A stretch of DNA of 64,000 nt from Ampelomyces quisqualis. Its lineage: Eukaryota; Ascomycota; Dothideomycetes; Pleosporales; Phaeosphaeriaceae. The DNA lies in NCBI GenBank assembly GCA_018398575.1, contig JAGTXZ010000021.1, positions 930,001 to 994,000 on the forward strand, written 5' to 3'. Positions 35,355 through 44,375 of this stretch are shown piece after piece. The stretch's first letter is position 1. Each line of letters begins with the position of its first letter. The notes under the pieces were generated by a model, which saw only the letters and a list, made by a program, of their open reading frames with translations, did not search any database and had not been told where the DNA came from. The position numbers and the translations under genes were made by a program.

Positions 35355-35376
35355 CTACAGGGTAATTACCCTGTAG
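35355..35376. repeat. 22-bp perfect palindrome
   Basis: Both strands read the same; each arm is CTACAGGGTAA with no spacer. It lies in intergenic DNA, with no gene within 600 bp upstream or 1.1 kb downstream. Confidence 0.97.
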
Positions 35377-36435
35377 CCATCATCCTCGCATGCTCCGTCG
35401 GCAAGATGTCTAGCGCCTACTGTCATTCAGATCTTCTCATGCTGACAGCTCTCTAACTCTGGTGCGTACCGTCATTTGTCACCACTAGAGTATCTTGTGG
35501 CAAAGAATCGAAGCAAGCTGCAGTGATGAGGATGGGTACTCGATGCCCACCACGCCACTTCGAGTATGACACTGACATGCTTACTTCAGAACATGTAAAG
35601 GATTTTGAGTTGAGAAACCTCAAACCCGAGCTGTAACCGGGGTGCCGGGGCCTGCGCATGCTACCTCCTCTCCTCCGACCTCTTGGGCCAATTTTCATGC
35701 CTATTTACATCTTTGAGGAATGGCGATAAGTATTAGGCTTTCCATCCAGAGCCATATTTTACTCATTTCGAATGGACCAACGTGTCACAGCTCTTAGTGG
35801 GTGCCGCACACTGCCAGTCAGGCCACATACTTTCAGTGTCGTAAAACAATTTGGACATCTCCTCAGCAAGGCAGCAAAATGGCGCGATACCAACAAAGTA
35901 CTACAAGAACCCAAGGCAAAGCCGGAACACGGCATTTGAATGTCTAGCATGGCCTCATTTCTTTCTTGGAAACCAGAATCACGCTGCACGATTATTGAAA
36001 TGCGACACCATATAGAGCGAGAGGGATGACAGCGTGGTTGTATACGACACAGTCATTGGTTGTCTGATTCGTACCCAGACCGGGCATGGAAGCTCTGCAT
36101 AGCATGTCAAGGGCGGAAAGGTAGCGTCAGGCGGAGCGGCGCCAAGTGCATCCTTCATTGAACTGATGTTCTCCTCGGCGGAGCAACCGAATGTGGCTAC
36201 AGCCAGAACAAACTGTCTGGATTTGGTGATGGCCACCACTCCCAACCTGCCAAGGAGACCTGCACTCTCTTGCATGGTTCCTTCACATTTGCTCGGGCGT
36301 TCCGCTTGCCCGGTATGGAATTGGAGCGCACATGAGATTAATGCGACCCTTGATTGGACATCACTAGCAAAACGTGGCGTTTGAGAGATTATTGCTCCCA
36401 AGATGGCGAGACTCGCTGTATGGTCGACCGAGTGG

Positions 36436-36443
36436 TATATAAA
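36436..36443 (+). promoter_or_regulatory. TATA box of the pho89 remnant
   Basis: TATATAAA located 101 bp before the ATG of the truncated transporter exon, a normal distance for a fungal core promoter. It suggests the promoter outlived the gene. Confidence 0.45.
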
Positions 36444-36543
36444 GTCCATCCAGTCAGTCACCTCGCCCAGGGAGTCCGGTCCATCAGCACTCGACAACAT
36501 CAGCAGGTCTATCAGGACTCCCAACAAGACAAGGATCGTCAAG

Positions 36544-36619
36544 ATGGCTGGCCTACCACAGTTCGACTACATTTATGCAATCGCTACCATCTTCGCCTTT
36601 CTTGATGCGTGGAACATTG
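36544..36619 (+). pseudogene. pho89: Pho89-type Na+/phosphate symporter, first exon only
   Basis: Reads MAGLPQFDYIYAIATIFAFL then DAWNI, the conserved start of the PiT/Pho89 family, whose next residues form the G-A-N-D-V-A signature. It ends at a proper donor (ATTG|GTACGT). The following sequence up to hapX contains no exon with the signature, no membrane helices and no matching frame. Full-length Pho89 is about 550-600 aa, so about 95 % is missing. The 5' leader and a TATA box look intact. Truncation by rearrangement next to hapX is the simplest reading. A short neutral exon-like match is less likely given the exact splice phase. Confidence 0.7.
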
Positions 36620-36796
36620 GTACGTTTAGCTTCTTCCTACCATTAAATTCCAGGATGACTTCGAACTGGGTTTCGATAACTTCGCACAGCATCGTGAGAT
36701 ATATTGGAGAATCCCTTATTCATGGTGGGTATGTAGTTGAAAGTTCGGCAGCGCGCCAAGGGCCGAACTCGGAACTCGGAACTCGGCCGGCGCGTG

Positions 36797-36810
36797 ACAT
36801 CACGTGATGT
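36797..36810. promoter_or_regulatory. 14-bp palindrome with E-box core upstream of hapX
   Basis: ACATCACGTGATGT is a perfect palindrome around CACGTG, 80 bp upstream of the hapX start. A bHLH factor site is likely by sequence; the factor is unknown. Confidence 0.5.
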
Positions 36811-36823
36811 GCGGCTGGCTTAG

Positions 36824-36839
36824 TTATCTGATCTGATAA
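36824..36839. promoter_or_regulatory. Two overlapping opposed SreA-type GATA sites upstream of hapX
   Basis: ATCTGATAA at 36831-36839 (+) and its opposed partner TTATCTGAT at 36824-36832 (ATCAGATAA on the minus strand) share two bases. Both match ATCWGATAA, the consensus described for the Aspergillus iron repressor SreA, which represses hapX when iron is sufficient. They end 51 bp before the hapX ATG. Another GATA factor could also bind. Confidence 0.65.
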
Positions 36840-36889
36840 GATCCTGCTCTCCTCCCGCCCGCACTTGTACTTTGCGCACCCCCAGCACC

Positions 36890-38533
36890 ATGTCCGACGC
36901 CGTGACGCCCACGTCCGACCACAGCTACTCCAATTCGCCTGCTGCCTCGCCCTTGCTGCCCCAAGAGCCGCCCGGAGGCGCTGCAGACTGTGCCCGCCGC
37001 CGCTCGCGAAGTCAGTCGACCCCGCCCGCCATCCTCGGCTACCGCATGGTGTAACTGACGGCTCCCACAGCTCTTGTGCCCAACCACGCAAATCCAAGCG
37101 ACACCACGGCCAAACCTCGCGTGCCGTCCCTGGTCACGGCGTCCCTGTCACAAACCGCTGCCGGCCCCTCCCCGTGCGGAGGCGGCCCCGCAAGCAAATT
37201 CCACACCATCCCGCCACGGCCCAAGCCGGGACGCAAGCCCGCCCAGGATGAGCCCCAGACCAAGCGCAAGGCGCAGAACCGCAAGTCGCAGCAGGACTTC
37301 CGCGCCCGCAACAAGCAGAAGTTTGAGGAGCTCGCGCTGGCTGCCGAGAGCGCCCGCCAGGCCCATCGCGACGAGGTGGCGGCCATGACGATCCAGATGA
37401 ACGAGCTGCAGCGCAAGGCGCGGCGCCTCGAGGAGATGAACCTGAGCCTCATGGCAGATCGCGACTACTATAAGCACGCGTACGAGGGCCGGACCCGGCA
37501 GCAGCGCGAGCAGTCTTCGGTGCCGCGACAGAACGTCAACCCCTCCCTCTTCGCCTCGCAGGCACCGTCGCACTTCGCGCCCATGTCGCTGACCCGCGAT
37601 CGCAAGGGCTTCTCCAATACCGCCGCCGAGCTATGCCCCAGGTGCACGCCAGACCGCTGCGAGTGTCTGGATGAGAAGCTGGCCATGGACGCCTCGCAGG
37701 ATCCGCCCTTCATGGAAGCTGTCGCATTGCCTCTCCGCAACGGAACCATGCCCATGCAGGATGTTCAGGTGCAGGACACCAAGACGGAAGACACTGAGCT
37801 GGAGATTGACTTCACCACCTACCCCTCCGCACCGGCACGTGCCGAGCCCGACTTTACCATCGAAGACGAACATCAGTCCTGCGGCTTCTGTACGAGACCT
37901 GACAACTGCCTGTGCCGAGATGAGTCACTACGGTCTAGCTCCAGTGGCACTGCACTCTCACAAATTACGACCCCGACCTCCGTCCCCAGCGCTCCTGCCC
38001 CAGCCAAGGGTGCCCCGGGTAGCTGTGCAGCTTGTCTGGCAGACCCCGAGCAGCGGAAACGATGCCAAGGTCTTGCCGCTCAGCTGAACTCGCCACGACC
38101 CCTAGAGCCAAGGTTCCAATCAAGCATCGACAAGCTGGTACAGAATTCTACTAGCATTCCTGGCATTCGCTCTGTTGGGTGCTCCGAGGCCTTTGGCCTG
38201 CTGGATGGTCGCGTGTCGATGGACATGGACAGCCCGGAGTGGAGACAATTGAGACCTCTTCAGTCCCGCCAAGAGTCACGACGACATACAATCACGTCCA
38301 TGGAGCCCAACATGGAGCCTGGCCAATACAGTGCTATGGAGGTCGATGTTGGCAGTATCCTTACAACGCTCCAGCACAGTGGACGACCACTCAGGGCTCG
38401 ACCTTCAGATGGTCCTCTTGCCACCATTGTCGAGAAGGCAGAAGAGCTCCGACAGGCTGGTAATTCTCCACACACTCAAGCGCAGACTGCTGTGTCACCT
38501 ATTGCAGAATATCATATGGACACATCGCCGTAG
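36890..38533 (+). CDS. hapX: HapX-type bZIP iron regulator
   Basis: Works with the CCAAT-binding complex to repress iron-consuming pathways during iron starvation. Two exons (36890-37010, 37071-38533; 60-bp intron with GTCAGT donor) give 527 aa. The Hap4-like CBC-binding motif is FHTIPPRPKPGRKP (about residues 84-97). The basic region KRKAQNRKSQQDFRARNKQK follows immediately, then a helical zipper to about 175. Three Cys-rich clusters follow: CPRCTPDRCEC (about 228), CGFCTRPDNCLC (about 311) and CAACLADPEQRKRC (about 358). These correspond to iron-sensing Cys-rich regions of HapX. The Hap4 motif, bZIP and Cys clusters together are diagnostic. The basic region has Ser where most bZIPs have Ala (NRKSQQDF). 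Confidence 0.95.
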
Positions 38534-38779
38534 CATGGCTGGCTTGTATAACTCTCCTTCTCCTTTACGTATGATACCCACGAACACCAAACGGCGGTCT
38601 TCAATTTTAGTGAGCAGGCTCGAGTGCCTCTTTGCATGTTTTCTCATTTCACGATGACACGGCTGTCACCGTCAACAAAAGAGCTTCGGCTGAGTTCCTT
38701 AATGATGACTTTTGTCCAACAGGGACCTAGCAACGACGCCAAGGCCCTCTTTTGCATTCGACTGTTATGTACATGATAA

Positions 38780-39600
38780 TTACGCCCGTAGAAATACTAA
38801 TCATTTACAAAACTACTACATGTAGGCTTGCGTGATAAACTATTATGCTACACAACTTGTATACTTGCATTCTTTTTAAATGTACAAGCAATTCTCTATG
38901 CAACTTGCTATAAAACCCTACCTCCTATAAGTAGTGCACTATACTAGTTAATATACTCGACTAGTTAATATCTTTAGCTAGTTAATACTGTAGTAGCTTC
39001 TTAGTAAGCCTATTAAAGTAGCGTTAAAAATTGTAACAGTATAAGGCAGCAAGGCTACTTACTCAAGAGATATATTGTATAATTATACTATTAGTTAACA
39101 ATAGAAGATAACATAATAATATAGTTAAGAGTACTATTAACACGTCTGTTGCCAATAGACTAGCCGCGTTAGTAACAAGTATTACTATTAGCAATTTTAA
39201 GAAAGAGTTAAGTCAGAACTTCTAGTAAAGCTGTAACGCTTAGAGTCTAGACAGACAGCGTAGTAGAATTTGACATTTGTAGACAAAATTCTCTTGAAAT
39301 ACAGCATTTTTGACTTCAACACTACTGTTGTTACTTCGAAGCAGTAAAACTTAAAAGTAAAGTATCCTGTGCTTGCTCTACTATTGCTTGGTGCAGACCC
39401 TGTGGTTTAGGTAAAACAGAATGCTAAGAACAGCTATGATTGATCTTAAGGTCGACTTGTGTAATTTGGTTTCTTGTTCTTTACTCTCAGAAGCGACACT
39501 AAGACAAAATTTCTTACAATCACAGAAGCCGGTTGCCTTTTTTGCAGCGTTTAGGCTTAAATTAGCTTGCAAAGTAAGGGACTCTTTCACATCTCGATGC
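38780..39600. repeat. AT-rich, RIP-like relic island
   Basis: Abrupt change to A/T-rich sequence full of TAG, TTA and AGTTAATA words (three TAGTTAATA copies near 38945-38990). The texture matches the 54-64 kb transposon block. No element could be identified. Borders are by eye. Confidence 0.55.
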
Positions 39601-40042
39601 ACTAATCAGTTGGACCGGCCGACGCTTTCCGCACTTCCAACGGCCCTCCTCGCAACACCACCCTCGCCCCTGTGAAAATCTTTTCAACTCCACACAACCC
39701 AATGTCAGTTTCATGGCACCATCTGGTCAGGTGCGGGGTAAACTCGATGCCGGGAGTTCCATGGTGTGGTGGAATCAAAGGCATTGCGGCTGGGTACTCT
39801 CGGCTCTTGATGCAGGGCTACGGATCACGAAGCGATGTGTGCGCTTCAAGCGGTGGAGCAAGATCTTGGAGCTCCAAAGCGTGGAGAAGAGAGGACGAGA
39901 GGTGACGATGAAACTTGAAGGGCGACTGTGCTGGCTGCAGGGTGCTTTCCACTCACGGCACTAACAGCATCTTCCAACCACAAACGACTGTCATCCCATC
40001 AACTTGCAACGTTTGACGAGATCAGTTGCTGACAGGACGGCA

Positions 40043-40058
40043 ATTGGCATTGACCAAT
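40043..40058. promoter_or_regulatory. Two inverted CCAAT boxes upstream of proline dehydrogenase
   Basis: ATTGG at 40043-40047 and CCAAT at 40054-40058, 328 bp or more before the start codon. CCAAT is the site of the CBC complex. Spacing and inversion are seen; function is inferred. Confidence 0.4.
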
Positions 40059-40385
40059 CATTTCTCTTCTAGTGATCTAGCCGATCAGTCCGGGAGCGGC
40101 TGCGTCAGTCTGAAGCACGATTGATGCCGACGGAAGCCGAGAAGTACTCGCAGTATCGTGGAACACCTATGGATCAACATGGAGTGTCAGGTGCCGTATA
40201 TATGGCGTCAGATACACTATGAGTTGTCACAGGACCCCGAATCGACGTTTTCTCAGCAAACATATTTCTATTAGCAGATTGTTGCGTGCGATTCGATTCA
40301 GCCATACTATTCGACTGCCATCAGGCTCGACTATCAACCAATTTGATATCGAGCTTGATCTCAGTACATACACAGTTTACTCAAG

Positions 40386-41855
40386 ATGATTCCACGAATC
40401 TATCAACTCCAGCGCCTCCATGGCCTCGCAATTTCACAAACTCGCCGCACACTCTCACGCTACGTTCACCAAAGCGCCCAGCGCAATGTCGCCCTCCCAT
40501 CATCACCACAACATCACCTCCCCACCCAGCAACCAGGATGTTCTACACAGTCTACACCCGCAAAACCCGTTCTCGGGCGCTTGCCGACTTCCACCGTCCT
40601 CCGCTCCTACCTCATAACCGGCATGTCATCGTCCCCCGCGCTGCTATCAATTTGCTTTAACGTGCTGCGGCGCATGCTCTATTCGAAGTCCTATCTCATG
40701 AGCATCGAGCGGAATCCAGTGTTGAGTCAGATTCTGAAGAAGACTTTCTATGCGCAATTTTGTGTGGGCGAGAAAAAAGATGAGGTGGTAGCTAACACAA
40801 ACTTTGCGCGGGAAGTGCTCGGCTACGATGGCATCTTATTCGAGTATGCGCTTGAAGTGCTTGGGGGAACGACACCGACGGCAGAGGAAACGGCCAGGGA
40901 GATTGAGACGTGGAGGAAGGGAATGTTGCAGAGCGTTGAGATGGCGAAGGAGGGAGACTTCGTCGGGCTGAAGTACGTCCTATACCTCCACCATCTATGC
41001 TGTATGCAAGATAACTAACATGCTGTTCACAGATGGTCCGGCCTAGGCCGCCACGCCTTACACCTCCTTCAAACGCGCCAACCCGCAACGCCCGAAATGT
41101 GGTCCGCCATAACCGCCGCCTGCGACGCCGCCGCTGCGAAGGGAGTCTCCCTGCTCCCCGGCGCCGAAGAAGAAGCCACGAATCCCGGCCTTGAAGCATG
41201 GACCCTCCAGCTCCAGCAGAAATACAACCGCAATCGCGCAGTGGTGTACATTACCTACCAATGCTACCTGCGGGACATCTCCCAACGGCTCGCGCGACAC
41301 CTAGAAACAGCGGCTCAGCAGGGATACGTAGCAGGCGTCAAGTTGGTGCGCGGCGCGTATTTGACTTCTGAGCCGAAAGGCACCACGTTCGATACGAAAG
41401 AGGGCACGAACGGCATGTACGATGCGTGCGCAGAATCCGTGTTGAAACGCTCATGGACACCTACCGTCACGCCCTCGTCCCCAACCACGCCCTTCCCACC
41501 CGTCGCTATCGTCCTAGCAACCCACAACCTGCCCTCCATCGTATCCGCCAAAGCGATCCGCGCTGCTCAACTCTCTGTTTCACCGCCCTCCTCCTTGCCG
41601 CGTCTGACGTACGCGCAATTGCAAGGCATGGCGGATGAAATCAGCCAGAGTCTTGTGCAGGATCCGACAATGAAAATGGACGAGAAGGCGAAAGTGGTGA
41701 AATGTATGACGTGGGGCAGTACGAGCGAGTGTTTGAATTTCTTGCTAAGGCGAGCGGCAGAGAATAAAGAGGCGGCGGCAAGGACGGTGGATACGCGGAG
41801 GGCGATGGGGAAGGAATTGGTTAGACGGGCAAGGCATGCTGTGGGGTTGCTGTAG
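40386..41855 (+). CDS. put1: Proline dehydrogenase (proline oxidase), mitochondrial
   Basis: FAD enzyme of the inner mitochondrial membrane oxidising proline to P5C, the first step of proline use (PUT1/prnD type). Two exons (40386-40972, 41033-41855; 60-bp intron with CTAAC branch) give 469 aa. The N-terminus (about 50 residues) is rich in Arg/Ser/Gln with no acids, a mitochondrial presequence. Catalytic-domain motifs are GVKLVRGAYLTSE (substrate/FAD contact), VLATHNLPSI, LTYAQLQGMADEIS, and a C-terminal LNFLLRRAAENK. The block before LLRRAAEN reads MTWGSTSECLNF, a divergent version of the usual PYG segment. This may affect substrate fit but is probably natural variation. Confidence 0.94.
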
Positions 41856-42154
41856 TTGGATATGCTGGGAGATGAGATTCGTTGAAGCATTTGGATGTGA
41901 GCATGGTGTTTTGGGAGCGAGCTTTTTTCGTTTGTGGGTGAGGACTGTTTGTTTCGCAGGATTTGTGAGCGTTGTGTGAGAAGCATTTGAGAGAGGAAGC
42001 GAAGCGACCGTACCTCCTTGGCATCCCATCCTATGACTTCGATGTTGTGAAGCCAGCCTTGAACTGGCTTTTGACGAGTATAAAATGTCAGCATCTATAT
42101 ATCTTCCTTTCAAACTTCACAGCACACCTTGCTTATTCAATCCTTCTCTTAACA

Positions 42155-44122
42155 TCATCTCCTGCTCATCTTGCCATTCAGCTTACCATTCTCGTCTCCT
42201 TCAGTGCCCACGCCCCTCCCCTCAAACAATCTCACAACACCCGCCACAACCCCAACCACAAGCACCGCCAAGTCCAAACTATGCACTCCCCACCACCAAT
42301 GCTGCACGCCCATGCCACAACTCGCAAACTCAAACACCCACTCGCCCTTTTCGCCTCTCGCGGCATCGAACCATGCCGACAAGAAGCCCGCGTAGCCTGA
42401 GAAATCGCCCATCATGCTGCGCAATGTGACTTCGCGGATATGTGGAGATTCATCGATGGCAGTGCAAGATGTAGTGTTTGTCAGAGGGTCGTGTGTGATA
42501 GAGTACGGGCGGTGAGGGAAGCGGTGGGCGCGCCATCCTGTCGGTGTCGGGGCGGGTGGCGGTGGCGATTCATCGGGAACGATTATATCGCATGTTGAAT
42601 TGCTGGCAAGGGGGTTTGCGGGTGACATTACATACGATTCTGGGGCGATTGAGATCGTGGGCTCAGGGGTAGGTGTTGAAGTAGGTACTGGCCAGTATGC
42701 TTCTTCAGACTTCACGCTGTCGATGTCACATTGATCATTTACACCTGCTTGGCGGATGAAGTGCACGGTTTCGCAGCCTTCGTGGTCGTGGCCGTTGAGC
42801 ACGATGCCTCGTCGTCCAAATCCTTGACCAGCAGCCAATCGATTGTCCGACATGCCAAAGACGCCTTGCAGGATGGTCTTACTCGAATGCTCACTTAGCA
42901 TGTTTTGTTCGCGCAGTCCTTGGCCATCGTCGAAAAAATGGAACAAAGGCGAGTCCACGCATACGCCTGGCTGCTTCTCGAGCGGTATGTGCGTAAGGAG
43001 AATAGTAGCGTGGGTCTTGTCCGACACGTCCCGTGAGTTGGTGATGATGTGGTTCATGAATTGGTAAGTCTCGGTTTGGAGCTCGTGGTTCCATGCGGGA
43101 GTATCAATATTCATCGAGTTGAGAACGACGATACGTAAGGCGGGAGGAGCGTCGGGTGACGTTGTTTTGTTGTCGGGAGATAGCGTGAACCAGATATTCC
43201 AATTGACGCTGCCGAACGCCTTCTCGAATCGCGCAATTCGCGATACATCGAGGTCGCCCGCGTATCCGACATCGTGGTTGCCGGCGATGTTAATGACTCT
43301 ACTTGCCCATGCCTTGTCTGCACCCAGAACCTCGGTTGTTCCACCCCAAGATGGCTTCCTCAGCGGCTTATGCTGCTCTTCCTCTTGGTGTTCCGCATTG
43401 TGCTCTTCTTTCTGCCCTTGCTCGCCTTCCTCTGTCTTGTCATCGCCTCCATGCCCTCCTTGCTCTCGCGAATCTCCCTCAACCACATCCATGAACGCTC
43501 CACCCTCTGTGCCTTTTTCTTGTTCCTCCCTTTGAATTCCCACCTCGCGCCCCATACCCTCTTCTACTTCTGCCACCCCAAACACGCCGCTTGGCACTCC
43601 CTCCAAGCCCCTCATAACCCTTCCCCAATACCTCCCCGCTCTTTTCTCAAACTCCCCATCTGTAATCCACTGACTCCCCAACAAATCCCCCAAAACAGCC
43701 ACATGACTCGGCGCGCTCCACCACCTCGTCTGCCGCACAATGTGGGCTAGATACCAATCATTCCCCCAGAGATCAATAGCTTTTCGTTTCCCCTCTGCCC
43801 ACTTCTTGCCGTCCGTAACAACACCAGTGGCGGCATTTGCAACGATTTGGCCGCGCTGGCGGATCGTGGGCGCATAGCGCAGATCTTGCAGGACGTAGCG
43901 CAAGGAAGGGAATATAGGGGCGTGGGGGTCGGGGAGTGAGGAATCGCCTTCAAGTTGCGGATCGCCGAGAGCGAGGAGGCGGAATGGCGCTGCAACTCCG
44001 TCTGGAGGCAGGGGGAACGTGCAGCCGTGGAAAATGGGGTACAGGTAGAGCCATGTGGTGGAGAGCAGGGCTATCGGGGCTAGACCGAGGGCGAGGGTAA
44101 AGAGGACGCGCGAGAGCTGCAT
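42155..44122 (-). CDS. ted1: Ted1/Cdc1-family ER metallophosphoesterase
   Basis: Membrane phosphodiesterase that in yeast (Ted1, homologous to PGAP5) removes ethanolamine-phosphate from the GPI-anchor glycan, helping ER exit. From the ATG at 44122 it is 655 aa; an upstream in-frame ATG at 44233 would give 692 aa. The first start is preferred because a membrane helix (VLFTLALGLAPIALLSTTWLY) follows at once. Metal-ligand motifs in order are LALGDPQLEGD, AVLGDLLGSQW, INIAGNHDVGY and VLNGHDHEGCE. Between the second and third lies a Glu/Gln/Gly-rich insertion of about 90 residues. A second helix (LDLAVLVVGVVAGVVRLF) sits near the C-terminus. Cdc1 is the close alternative. Confidence 0.85.
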   Translation of the reverse strand: MQLSRVLFTLALGLAPIALLSTTWLYLYPIFHGCTFPLPPDGVAAPFRLLALGDPQLEGDSSLPDPHAPIFPSLRYVLQDLRYAPTIRQRGQIVANAATGVVTDGKKWAEGKRKAIDLWGNDWYLAHIVRQTRWWSAPSHVAVLGDLLGSQWITDGEFEKRAGRYWGRVMRGLEGVPSGVFGVAEVEEGMGREVGIQREEQEKGTEGGAFMDVVEGDSREQGGHGGDDKTEEGEQGQKEEHNAEHQEEEQHKPLRKPSWGGTTEVLGADKAWASRVINIAGNHDVGYAGDLDVSRIARFEKAFGSVNWNIWFTLSPDNKTTSPDAPPALRIVVLNSMNIDTPAWNHELQTETYQFMNHIITNSRDVSDKTHATILLTHIPLEKQPGVCVDSPLFHFFDDGQGLREQNMLSEHSSKTILQGVFGMSDNRLAAGQGFGRRGIVLNGHDHEGCETVHFIRQAGVNDQCDIDSVKSEEAYWPVPTSTPTPEPTISIAPESYVMSPANPLASNSTCDIIVPDESPPPPAPTPTGWRAHRFPHRPYSITHDPLTNTTSCTAIDESPHIREVTLRSMMGDFSGYAGFLSAWFDAARGEKGEWVFEFASCGMGVQHWWWGVHSLDLAVLVVGVVAGVVRLFEGRGVGTEGDENGKLNGKMSRR

Positions 44123-44375
44123 CGAGGCATTATCGTGGAGATGTGTGTTTTGTTGGCGAGGTTTGGCATGTGTGAAGCGCGTTGGAAGGGACGGGGGTAA
44201 GGCGGAGATTAGATAGGCAACCAAGTTCTTCATGAACCAAGCAAATCTTTCAAGCTGGTATGCAAGGGAAATGCATTCTGGAGCTATGGAAATAACCGTT
44301 GAATATAGAATTCGATATTGCCTTCCTGTTCCTGCCCATGGCTGTTCGTCCGGCCGATTAACTATGTATGCACAT

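Larger units (their letters stand above)
34743..36543. other. Intergenic, 1.8 kb between mcm5 and pho89 remnant
   Basis: Contains the mcm5 promoter on the left, a 22-bp perfect palindrome at 35355-35376, and on the right what looks like an intact promoter/leader for the broken phosphate-transporter gene. No other gene supported. Confidence 0.5.
38534..40385. other. Intergenic, 1.85 kb, with AT-rich island
   Basis: hapX 3' flank, then an AT-rich decayed segment (about 38780-39600), then the proline dehydrogenase promoter. No gene supported. Confidence 0.55.

Noticed and set aside
35355..35376. Resemblance of the palindrome arms to half of a homing-endonuclease site (ACAGGGTAAT)
   Set aside because: Only ten bases match and the other half is an inversion; no homing endonuclease gene nearby.
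35979..36542. 187-codon minus-strand frame upstream of the pho89 remnant
   Set aside because: Antisense to a region with TATA box and leader of pho89; no domain or conserved pattern seen. Cannot be fully excluded as a lineage-specific gene.
39381..39602. 73-codon minus-strand frame in the AT-rich island
   Set aside because: Short, no motif, lies in decayed repeat-like DNA.
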